Assembly (NCBI GenBank): GCA_964646345.1
Contig: CAZYDU010000001.1
Coordinates: 189,204-253,203, forward strand
Reading direction: 5' to 3'
From: RGIG1681 sp964646345
GTDB lineage: Bacteria > Bacillota > Clostridia > Christensenellales > UBA1242
DNA length: 64,000 bases
Shown: positions 32,418-39,459 of the stretch, in pieces
Numbering within the stretch: position 1 is the stretch's first letter
Layout: every line of letters starts with the position of its first letter
The notes under the pieces: model-generated
Databases searched by the model: none
What the model saw: only the letters and a program-made list of their open reading frames with translations
Told to the model about the DNA's origin: nothing
Program-made: the position numbers and the translations under genes

Positions 32418-32765
32418 CTAAGATGTCTCACCAAGTCTTGTTACTTTGAACAAATTCTTGATTGCTGATGAGTTAAGAATAATTTCAATAACTACTGTGA
32501 TGATAATAGCAACAATGAAACCAACTAAAATGTTGATAAGTTGATTTTTTGCTTTCTTTTTACCTTCATCATCTTCAGCTTTAGCAAAAGCGATACCTAC
32601 TTTAACACCAAGAACAATACCGAGTGTAAGTAATACACCAATAATAATTGGAAGTACAACGTTAACGATTTTTACGAATACTTCATAAGATGAATTAAAA
32701 ATTGAATCTGTTGCACTAACGCCAGTTGTAGCTGCATCTGCTAATAATGAAAAAATATTTAACAT
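32418..32765 (-). CDS. VirB2-like pilin subunit, 115 residues
   Basis: A small hydrophobic protein with a short N-terminal region, a first helix (VVLPIIIGVLLTLGIVLGV), a charged turn (AFAKAEDDEGKKKAKN) and a second helix (LVGFIVAIIITVVIEII). This two-helix hairpin with a basic loop is the layout of VirB2/TrbC pilins and of the pilin-like proteins of mycoplasma conjugative elements. It shares G-V-K-x-A-x-A-K-A-E-D-x-x-x-K-x-K and the following L-I-N-I-x-x-G pattern with the 103-residue protein upstream. A strong AAAAGGAG site, its own promoter and its own terminator all fit a highly expressed structural subunit. Assignment is by architecture and context. Confidence 0.7.
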   Translation of the reverse strand: MLNIFSLLADAATTGVSATDSIFNSSYEVFVKIVNVVLPIIIGVLLTLGIVLGVKVGIAFAKAEDDEGKKKAKNQLINILVGFIVAIIITVVIEIILNSSAIKNLFKVTRLGETS

Positions 32766-32807
32766 GTTAATTTTCTCCTTTTATTTTTTTTCTAATCGAC
32801 TGATTAA

Positions 32808-32850
32808 ATACTAGCACAAGCAAAAATGTTTGGCAAACAAATTAAAGCAT
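32808..32850 (-). promoter_or_regulatory. Promoter of the 115-residue pilin gene with shared 19-base block
   Basis: Minus-strand -35 TTGCCA (32836-32831), 17-base spacer, -10 TAGTAT (32813-32808). The 19 bases ATGCTTTAATTTGTTTGCC (32850-32832) that include most of the -35 box are identical to those at the virD4 promoter. Confidence 0.65.
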
Positions 32851-32885
32851 TTTTTAAAATTTTTTTAATTTTTTTGAAATTTTTA

Positions 32886-33197
32886 CTAACCTGCATCAAT
32901 AAAATTCGCCAAAGGCTCACGAATTGCATAAATAATGCATATCAAAATTAGAACCGTTATCGCCCCAATACAAAAGTTTATGAGAATTTTGTGAAGTTTC
33001 TCTTTTTCGCTTGCATCTTCTGCTTTTGCATACTTTACACCTAAAAATATTCCCCAAAATATACTAAGTGTTAAGCAAACCGCAATAGCATAAGGTCCAA
33101 TCAAAGATATACCATCATACAACGGAGAAATAACTTCTTCCCCATCTGCCAAAAAATATAAAATACTATTTAGAAAAGAATTTTTCATAAAATTCAC
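32886..33197 (-). CDS. Second VirB2-like pilin subunit, 103 residues
   Basis: Same plan as the 115-residue protein: a short N-terminus, helix one (YAIAVCLTLSIFWGIFLGV), a charged turn KYAKAEDASEKEKLHK, helix two (FCIGAITVLILICIIYAI) and a short tail. The common GVK-[YV]-[AG]-x-[AF]-AKAED core indicates a tandem duplication followed by divergence. It begins at an ATG with GGGGTG upstream and has its own candidate promoter. It may be a minor pilin, a pilus tip or base subunit, or the major pilin itself; the sequence does not decide. Confidence 0.65.
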   Translation of the reverse strand: MNFMKNSFLNSILYFLADGEEVISPLYDGISLIGPYAIAVCLTLSIFWGIFLGVKYAKAEDASEKEKLHKILINFCIGAITVLILICIIYAIREPLANFIDAG

Positions 33198-33212
33198 CCC
33201 ATTACTATGTTT

Positions 33213-33242
33213 ATTTTAACAAAATTTTCATTCCATAAGCAA
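33213..33242 (-). promoter_or_regulatory. Candidate promoter of the 103-residue pilin gene
   Basis: Minus-strand -35 TTGCTT (33242-33237), 18-base spacer, -10 TAAAAT (33218-33213), 15 bases before the ATG at 33197. Confidence 0.5.
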
Positions 33243-33390
33243 CTATTTTTATTTGATTTTTATTTTTTAATAAAATTTTTAAAGTTTTTTGAATATTTTT
33301 AGAAATCATATTTATTTTTTTGCAAAATTTTTGCATATTTCTGTAGCATCTCAATCTTTCCTGCATCTTTCCAACTGAAACATATTTTTT

Positions 33391-33606
33391 ATGTTATTTC
33401 AAGCGGAGCAATACAGATATGTCATTTCGACTGAAGCATTAGAGAAATGGAGAAATTCCCCTGCTAGAATGTGATTGCTTTTTTCCAAAGAGATCTCTCC
33501 ACTACGGTCGAGATGACACCCTGACGGGGGTTGTTATACATTTACACACAGATAGTTCATGAAAATCTCTCCACGCAGGCGTTTCACTCTCTTGGTCGAG
33601 ATGACA
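33391..33606. repeat. Dispersed palindromic-type repeat cluster 2
   Basis: Direct unit GTCATTTCGACTGAAGC ... GAGAAATTCCCC (33421-33461), then ATCTCTCCACTACGGTCGAGATGACA (about 33491-33516), and a copy of the long inverted segment up to 33604. The part 33500-33604 differs from 32166-32268 at only a few positions. It fills most of the spacer between the divergent pilin and virD4 genes; no gene is seen in 33198-33772. Confidence 0.8.
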
Positions 33607-33686
33607 ATGAAAACAATTTTACACAAACAACACCCTACCAATCATACCTAACACCATAAATAAAATACTAAAAATAATTTTTCCAC

Positions 33687-33729
33687 ATGCTTTAATTTGT
33701 TTGCCTAGTTTTTTTTTATTTGATATACT
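33687..33729 (+). promoter_or_regulatory. Promoter of virD4 with shared 19-base block
   Basis: -35 TTGCCT (33701-33706), 17-base spacer, -10 TATACT (33724-33729). The block ATGCTTTAATTTGTTTGCC (33687-33705) is identical to the one at the pilin promoter, so the two units may share a regulator. Confidence 0.65.
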
Positions 33730-33772
33730 TTATTATGTATATTAATACTCTTTTTAATTTTAGGGGGAAATT

Positions 33773-35731
33773 ATGTCTGATAAGAAAAAAACATTTGGAG
33801 AAGTCGTTGGTAACTTTTTGTTTTATATGATACTAATCGCCATTGGAAGTTACTTTTGCGGTATTTTGATTGTTAAGTTCCTGCTCAGAGAAGAATGGTC
33901 TCTATTTTCATCAAATGTTATAACAGCTTCGCTTATTATTTTTGCGGTTGGATTTTTATTCTATTTGTTAAGAGACAAAAAAGAAGATTCCACTTTCAAG
34001 GGGCAAAAAGACATGGAAAATCAACATTTTGCATCTCTTTCTGAACTTGATAAGAACTTCAAACACTGCAAATTCTCACAACTAAAAGTTCAAAACATTG
34101 TTGGTGTACCTTTCCGTTTTGAACTCAAGCATGGAGATATCAACATTCACTTCACTCCACCTTGCCACGTTTTGATTGTCGGTGCTTCTGGTACTGGTAA
34201 AACTGCATGCTGGGTTGAACCTACAATGCAAATTCTAACAGAACTAAAAAATAAGCCTTCTCTTTTTATCACTGACCCTAAAGGCGAAATTTTCGCACAC
34301 CATAGTTTAAAAATGAAAAATCAAGGCTACACAGTTTTGCAACTCGACCTAACTCAACCTTATGCAAGTAAACGTTGGAATCCGCTTGAAAATATTTACG
34401 AACAATGGCAAAAAAGAAAGCACATGGAAGAAAATATTTTAAAGCATACTAACGACCCTATAAAAAATTATCCAAACCTTTTAAAGGCTGGGGAAATAGA
34501 TTCTAAAGAATGGTATGAATTTATGGGCAAAGCTTTCAATACTTTGCGTGAAACTTTAATCGAAGTTGACGTTGAAAAGCAAAAAATTAAAGATGATTGC
34601 TTAGAAAGTTTGCAAGATATTGCAGGTGCTATCGTTCCAAGCGACCCTGACCCAAAAAACAAACAATGGTCAGATGGTGCAAGAGACTACTTTGAAGCTT
34701 GTATGATTGCTATGCTTGAAGATAGTGAAAATGATGCCCTTGACATGACAAAAGAAAAATACAATTTCTTCAATGCTTATAAAATTGCTATCAACAAAGA
34801 TGACGACTATGCTGTTGTTAAAGATTACTTCTCAGGTCGTGACCCACTTTCAAAAGCAAAAGAACTATCAACAAACATTGTTCAAACTAAAGCACAAGTT
34901 ACTCGTGATGGTTATATGTCTACTTTGCTCACAAACCTTGCTTTATTTTCAGATAATGGTATTTGTTTCATGACTTCTGCAAACGATATTCGTTTCACAG
35001 AATTTGACGATAGACCAACCGCTTTCTTTATCAAAATTCCCGATGAAAGAGCTACTAGATATAAACTTGCATCAGTTTGTATTTCTCAAAGTTATAAGGA
35101 ATTCGTTCAAAAATCACGTGCAAATGAACTTACAAACGAAGATAAAATGGCACACTTGAAACGTCCATTATTCTATATCCTTGATGAATTTGCAAACATG
35201 CCAAAAATCGAAGGTTTGAACAGAATCATCACCGTTGCTAGGTCTAGATGGATTTATCTTAACATGGCTATTCAATCATATTCACAGCTTGATGATGTTT
35301 ACGGTAAAGAAGTTGCTGAAATCGTGCGTGGTCAATGCCGTTCTACACTTTTCTATGGAACACCTGACTTGAAAACACGTGAAGAATTTTCAAAAGAACT
35401 TGGAAACCATACAATTAAAGTTGATAGCAAAACCAAGAATGAAGGCGGTGGCAAAGAAAAATCTACCACTTCAACATCAACATCGCTTCAACAAGTTCCA
35501 CTTATTCACCCATCACAACTTGACAAACTTCCACTTGGACAAAACATCACAAACAACTTCCAACAATATCCTTGCAAGGCTGTTGCAACGCCATACTTTA
35601 AATGCTTAGACCTTTATAAAATTGGTGCAGTTCCTTCAGAGTTTGTTCCTGGAAGAACATTTAAAGAAAGCGAAGTTTTCTATGATATTAGAAAAAGAAA
35701 TAGCATTGTTCTTGATAATGATGAAGATTAA
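33773..35731 (+). CDS. virD4: VirD4/TraG-type coupling protein ATPase
   Basis: Membrane-anchored ATPase that recruits substrates to the type IV secretion channel. Two N-terminal membrane helices (about residues 13-33 and 44-62) are followed by the nucleotide-binding domain: Walker A GASGTGKT at 137-144, the conserved DPKGE after it, Walker B YILDEFANMP with Asp471/Glu472, and MAIQSYSQL plus GQCRSTLFYG further on. The C-terminal tail after TKNEGGGKEKSTTSTSTS matches the usual TraG/VirD4 end. The 652-residue length is typical. Ribosome binding site AGGGGG lies six bases before the ATG. It is transcribed away from the other secretion genes, with the surface protein 15 bases downstream in the same operon. 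A coupling protein without any relaxase nearby points to protein export, or to a relaxase encoded elsewhere. Confidence 0.95.
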   Translation: MSDKKKTFGEVVGNFLFYMILIAIGSYFCGILIVKFLLREEWSLFSSNVITASLIIFAVGFLFYLLRDKKEDSTFKGQKDMENQHFASLSELDKNFKHCKFSQLKVQNIVGVPFRFELKHGDINIHFTPPCHVLIVGASGTGKTACWVEPTMQILTELKNKPSLFITDPKGEIFAHHSLKMKNQGYTVLQLDLTQPYASKRWNPLENIYEQWQKRKHMEENILKHTNDPIKNYPNLLKAGEIDSKEWYEFMGKAFNTLRETLIEVDVEKQKIKDDCLESLQDIAGAIVPSDPDPKNKQWSDGARDYFEACMIAMLEDSENDALDMTKEKYNFFNAYKIAINKDDDYAVVKDYFSGRDPLSKAKELSTNIVQTKAQVTRDGYMSTLLTNLALFSDNGICFMTSANDIRFTEFDDRPTAFFIKIPDERATRYKLASVCISQSYKEFVQKSRANELTNEDKMAHLKRPLFYILDEFANMPKIEGLNRIITVARSRWIYLNMAIQSYSQLDDVYGKEVAEIVRGQCRSTLFYGTPDLKTREEFSKELGNHTIKVDSKTKNEGGGKEKSTTSTSTSLQQVPLIHPSQLDKLPLGQNITNNFQQYPCKAVATPYFKCLDLYKIGAVPSEFVPGRTFKESEVFYDIRKRNSIVLDNDED

Positions 35732-35746
35732 TTTTAGGAGAAAATT

Positions 35747-38053
35747 ATGAAAGTTTCTAAAAGAATTTCACTTATATGTATGTCGTTTATGCTTGCATTT
35801 AGTTTTCTTGTTAGCTTTTTTCCGTCAATGCCAAAAAAATCAACAAATAAAGCAAGTGCAGCATCAACTACTGTAAGCGAAATTCAACTAATCGATAAAA
35901 ATGTTTTTGAATATGTCACACTATCAATCGCAGGAAAAACATTAGAAACCGATAATATAAAATCCGTTGATACAAATAATGACGGAAAGGCAGATACTTC
36001 ATACATCATAACAAAAGACACAACCACTATTTCTTTTAAACCACTTAAATACAACTATATATTAGCTTTTGAGAGTTCATTATTCTACAATAACACTTTT
36101 GAGAGCGATGTTATTGAAAAAGACCAAGCAAGTAGTACCTTCCCTTCAAAATTCACAGTCAATGATACTGAATATAATTATCAAATTTCAGGCGATGGTA
36201 AAATTTCTATTTATGAAAACAATTCAAGAGTAAATATTGGACAAAGTGATTTAATTAAACTTGTAGACATTGACGAAAATTCGAAAAAATTTGTTTTTAC
36301 AAAGTCTTATACATTAAAATCTGAAGCAACAGACACAAGTTTCACTTTTTCCGTATCATCATCTAACAACACAAACGCAACAACCTATAAGCTCAATTTT
36401 GTTAGACCAATACTAGATTTCGAAACTGATGACGTTACACTTTTCACTTGCACCGGACTTGATATTGGCGACGAACCTTTCACTAACGAAAAAATTCAAC
36501 GTGAATTGTCTTATGAAAACGTTAAACTCGAATTTACAAACAACAATTACACAAAAACTAACCCACTTTACTTTAACATTAACCACAATGGTTTCATATA
36601 TACATTCAAACTTTACAGCGAAAACGAGTATTTGTTTGTTGAATATTATGACGAGCAAAGACAAGGCAGTAATAATGCTCAAAAAAATCATGACCAAAGT
36701 TTGGCTACTATTTTAAATGAAAATAGTTCTGTAAAAACTCCTGTATATAAAATTTTAAATGGAGATTTCAATAAATTTTCTATTAATTTTGACACAACCG
36801 GCAGATATGAAATTGAAGTTTACGACTCAACTTATCTACTTCTAAAAAATCAACGCCAAATTATTGAAAATGAAATCATTAATGAAAAAGGCGAAAAAGA
36901 AAAAGAAACAATTATCATTGAACCTGAAGAAAACGGAATTAATTACAACTACTACTCTACTTCATTTTACATCAAAACCAAAGAAACTGCAGGCAATTCA
37001 AGTTCCGCTTATGACAATGCTTACGTAATAATGCAAAGCTATGAAGATGTTGAAGATGAAAACACAAAAACCACAACACGAAACCTTTTGGATTATATTG
37101 TAAGCGAATCTACACAAAATGATAGTGTTCAAGTCACAATCAAAAACCTAAATTACTATTTTGAAAATGATGAATTTATCAAAAATTTCACACCAACTGA
37201 AACTTTAAAAGATTTAAACATCGTTGAGTTCACAAAAGCAACATTGCCAGGAAGTGCAAACCTTCCGGTAACAACCTACTATACCCTTTCAGACCTTAAG
37301 GAAATGTTTTCTAAGCAAACAAGCAAAGACAAAACATTGACTATTAACTGCACTGATGACGCTGTTTATGAGATTGTTATTAATAGATACACCTATAATG
37401 AAACAACTCACAAAATTGAAAAAATTTACGATGATAATCATAAATATCAATTTACCATTGTAAAACAACCAAGAACTTATTATACTGTTGCTAATGTTGA
37501 TGAATATAACGACCCAACAGAAATTAACGGAGAAAAAAACACGCTTTATTATGCAGATACTCCTTATGTAACCAAGCCACAAAGTTATAAAATCAACATC
37601 AATAAAGACATGACATTCAAATCAAAATTTGATAGCACCCCAAATGACGAATATAATTCAACCGTACTTAGTAAAACTTATTTAAACGAATACACAATAA
37701 ATTACGCTATGCAGGCTGTTAAAATTGAACAAGTAGAATTTGGCGATAATAGCGAAAACAAAGGCAAACTTGGAATTAACTTTTTGGGTGTTGGCGATAT
37801 AACAGTAAATATCACCGTAAACTCCGTGACAACAACCTATGTTGTTAAATCAGGCGAAACCTTAGCTTTTGAAGCTTATGGCATTTATACCGTGTCAATA
37901 GAAGACTCAATGGGAACAGTTGGCACAAGCATAATCGACTATAGCAAACCGACAAGCATTTCGGCTGTAATATTGATTGTTTTGGTTGGTATTATAGCCT
38001 TAGCTGTTGTATTATTCATACTCGCTTCAAGAGGCAAAGTAAAAACAAGATAA
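35747..38053 (+). CDS. Membrane-anchored surface protein, 768 residues, in the virD4 operon
   Basis: Not a family I recognise. A signal peptide (residues 1-40: basic start, hydrophobic core SFMLAFSFLVSFF, then NKASAAS) precedes an about 690-residue ectodomain rich in Thr, Asn, Tyr, Glu and Lys, probably beta-rich. A C-terminal membrane helix (ISAVILIVLVGIIALAVVLFI) and a short basic tail follow. There is no LPXTG motif. TAGGAGAAAATT precedes the ATG, 15 bases after the virD4 stop, so expression is tied to the coupling protein. It could be an adhesin, receptor or accessory surface component of the secretion apparatus; this is inference from position. Confidence 0.65.
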   Translation: MKVSKRISLICMSFMLAFSFLVSFFPSMPKKSTNKASAASTTVSEIQLIDKNVFEYVTLSIAGKTLETDNIKSVDTNNDGKADTSYIITKDTTTISFKPLKYNYILAFESSLFYNNTFESDVIEKDQASSTFPSKFTVNDTEYNYQISGDGKISIYENNSRVNIGQSDLIKLVDIDENSKKFVFTKSYTLKSEATDTSFTFSVSSSNNTNATTYKLNFVRPILDFETDDVTLFTCTGLDIGDEPFTNEKIQRELSYENVKLEFTNNNYTKTNPLYFNINHNGFIYTFKLYSENEYLFVEYYDEQRQGSNNAQKNHDQSLATILNENSSVKTPVYKILNGDFNKFSINFDTTGRYEIEVYDSTYLLLKNQRQIIENEIINEKGEKEKETIIIEPEENGINYNYYSTSFYIKTKETAGNSSSAYDNAYVIMQSYEDVEDENTKTTTRNLLDYIVSESTQNDSVQVTIKNLNYYFENDEFIKNFTPTETLKDLNIVEFTKATLPGSANLPVTTYYTLSDLKEMFSKQTSKDKTLTINCTDDAVYEIVINRYTYNETTHKIEKIYDDNHKYQFTIVKQPRTYYTVANVDEYNDPTEINGEKNTLYYADTPYVTKPQSYKININKDMTFKSKFDSTPNDEYNSTVLSKTYLNEYTINYAMQAVKIEQVEFGDNSENKGKLGINFLGVGDITVNITVNSVTTTYVVKSGETLAFEAYGIYTVSIEDSMGTVGTSIIDYSKPTSISAVILIVLVGIIALAVVLFILASRGKVKTR

Positions 38054-38060
38054 AATTACA

Positions 38061-38088
38061 AGAAAGGGTCTATACCCTTTCTTTTTTG
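38061..38088 (+). terminator. Rho-independent terminator of the virD4 operon
   Basis: AGAAAGGG, a six-base loop and CCCTTTCT followed by TTTTT, 8 bases after the stop of the surface protein. Confidence 0.85.
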
Positions 38089-38105
38089 TGTATATTTATA
38101 TATTT

Positions 38106-38215
38106 TATACGGATAGTTCATGGGGATCTCTCCACGCAGTCGCTTCTCTCCTTTGGTTGAGATGACAAAATAACCCCTAGTGTCATTTCGAGCGAATTCG
38201 AGAAATCCCCCGTCT
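38106..38215. repeat. Dispersed palindromic-type repeat cluster 3
   Basis: Inverted unit GATCTCTCCACGCAGTCG ... GGTTGAGATGACA (38124-38167), then AATAACCCC and a short direct unit GTCATTTCGAGCG ... GAGAAATCCCC (38181-38210). The unit marks the right edge of the secretion locus, just before murI. Confidence 0.75.
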
Positions 38216-38264
38216 CGAAGATGTAAAACAATCCCCACTTTCAAACAATCCAAAAAAATTCGCA

Positions 38265-38270
38265 TATAAT
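38265..38270 (+). promoter_or_regulatory. -10 box of murI, possible leaderless transcript
   Basis: A perfect TATAAT ends five bases before the murI ATG and there is no ribosome binding site in between or upstream. No good -35 box was found at 16-18 bases. Confidence 0.4.
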
Positions 38271-38275
38271 TTACT

Positions 38276-39028
38276 ATGAAAAATTCATTTATTTTATTTA
38301 TCGATAGTGGCATTGGCGGGCTTAGCACATTATATGAAACAATAAAAGTTTTAAACAACAACTACATTTATTTTGCCGACACTAAATTTGTGCCTTATGG
38401 CTCAAAAAAAGTATCATTTTTACACAAAAGACTATCTGAAATTATAGAAAACACACAAGAAAAATATAATATAAAAATCGTTGTTCTTGCATGCAATACA
38501 GCCACAACCACATCAATTAAATTTTTACGTAAAAAATTCCCGAATTTAAAAATAATTGGTACAGAACCAGCCATAAAAGTTGCTATAGATAATGGTTTTA
38601 AAAACCCAGCAGTAATTGCAACTCCACAAACAATTAAACATTTAAAAGCTCGTTTTAAGTTCAAATTCAAGACTATTTCATGCCCTGCACTTGCAACATG
38701 TATTGAAAATAATTTAACCAATAACTCACTACTTAATAATTTTAAATTAAATAAAATTTTATATAATTTAACAATAACCACTCAAAATAATGATTGCATA
38801 GTCTTGGGGTGCACTCATTACACTTTTATCAAAGATAAGTTATCTAGGCTTATAGACAAGCCAATGTTTAATGGAAATCAAGGTGTTGCTAGAAAAATTT
38901 TACAAGAAAGCCATGAAAATCACAAAAATAGCAAAGTGAAAATCGTTATTTCTAGCAAAAAATCAAAAGAGTTGCAAAAATATAAAAAAATATTAAACCA
39001 AATACTTGCAAAACAAATCAAACTGTGA
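38276..39028 (+). CDS. murI: Glutamate racemase
   Basis: Interconverts L- and D-glutamate in the cytoplasm, supplying D-glutamate for peptidoglycan. N-terminal FIDSGIGGLSTLYE with Asp10/Ser11, first catalytic cysteine in LACNTATTTS (Cys73) and second in VLGCTHYTF (Cys179) are all present. The 250-residue length is a little short of the usual 260-270. The start matches the family because the DSGIGG motif follows the Met at normal distance. No Shine-Dalgarno sequence precedes the ATG (see the -10 box). It is the first housekeeping gene right of the secretion locus and stands upstream of rpsT with a separate promoter. Confidence 0.95.
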   Translation: MKNSFILFIDSGIGGLSTLYETIKVLNNNYIYFADTKFVPYGSKKVSFLHKRLSEIIENTQEKYNIKIVVLACNTATTTSIKFLRKKFPNLKIIGTEPAIKVAIDNGFKNPAVIATPQTIKHLKARFKFKFKTISCPALATCIENNLTNNSLLNNFKLNKILYNLTITTQNNDCIVLGCTHYTFIKDKLSRLIDKPMFNGNQGVARKILQESHENHKNSKVKIVISSKKSKELQKYKKILNQILAKQIKL

Positions 39029-39034
39029 TAGAAT
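39006..39034 (+). promoter_or_regulatory. Promoter of rpsT
   Basis: -35 TTGCAA (39006-39011), 17-base spacer, -10 TAGAAT (39029-39034), overlapping the end of murI; AAAGGAG precedes the rpsT ATG. Confidence 0.7.
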
Positions 39035-39068
39035 ATGAACGATAATATTGCAAAGGAGCAAATAATTT

Positions 39069-39353
39069 ATGCCAATTATTAAGTCAGCTAAGAAAAGACA
39101 AGAAGTAGCAATCAGAAACAACGAACGTAACAAATCAGAACGTAGTAAACTTGCTACAGCTGTAAAAAAGTTTAATAAAGCAATCAGTGATAAGGACGTA
39201 GAATTAGCAGAAAAATTACTTCCTGAAACTTTTTCTATCATAGATTCAGAAGTTACAAGAAACATTATTCACAAGAATAAAGCTAACAATAAAAAAGCAG
39301 ACCTTTCTATTGCATTAACAAAACTTAAAGCAGAAATGTCTGAAAAGAAATAA
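39069..39353 (+). CDS. rpsT: 30S ribosomal protein S20
   Basis: A small, very basic, helical protein that binds 16S rRNA. It starts MPIIKSAKKRQEVAIRNNER, the S20 signature, and ends in KLKAEMSEKK; 94 residues is slightly longer than usual. Strong AAAGGAG site, own promoter and own terminator. In many Firmicutes rpsT lies next to holA; here holA is 2 kb away on the opposite strand, with two other genes in between. Confidence 0.96.
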   Translation: MPIIKSAKKRQEVAIRNNERNKSERSKLATAVKKFNKAISDKDVELAEKLLPETFSIIDSEVTRNIIHKNKANNKKADLSIALTKLKAEMSEKK

Positions 39354-39361
39354 GATTAATT

Positions 39362-39385
39362 AAAGGGGTTCTCAATCCCCTTTTA
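39362..39385 (+). terminator. Rho-independent terminator of rpsT
   Basis: AAAGGGG, loop TTCTCAAT, CCCCTTTT directly after the rpsT stop. Confidence 0.85.
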
Positions 39386-39430
39386 TAGACTCTCAAAAAG
39401 AAAAAGCAGAATACTAATTCAAATTAAATA

Positions 39431-39456
39431 AAAAAGTGAACTAATTCAGTTCACTC
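39431..39456 (-). terminator. Rho-independent terminator of the comEC/holA-side genes
   Basis: Minus-strand stem AGTGAAC / GTTCACT with a six-base loop, followed by TTTTTT, just after the stop at 39460. With the rpsT terminator it closes two convergent transcription units. Confidence 0.8.
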
Positions 39457-39459
39457 TTT

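Noticed and set aside
32189..32449. A plus-strand 86-residue frame
   Set aside because: It covers the dispersed repeats, the pilin terminator and the pilin stop; no coding character.
33720..33748. TTGATA/TAATAC as the virD4 promoter
   Set aside because: The -10 match is poor; TTGCCT/TATACT just upstream fits better and lies in the block shared with the pilin promoter.
1300..38250. Boundaries of an integrated conjugative element
   Set aside because: No tRNA gene, integrase or direct att repeat was found at either edge; the repeats at the right edge belong to a family that also occurs far away (44816-44881).
38056..38361. A minus-strand 101-residue frame
   Set aside because: It runs through a dispersed repeat and the start of murI; no ribosome binding site or recognisable domain.
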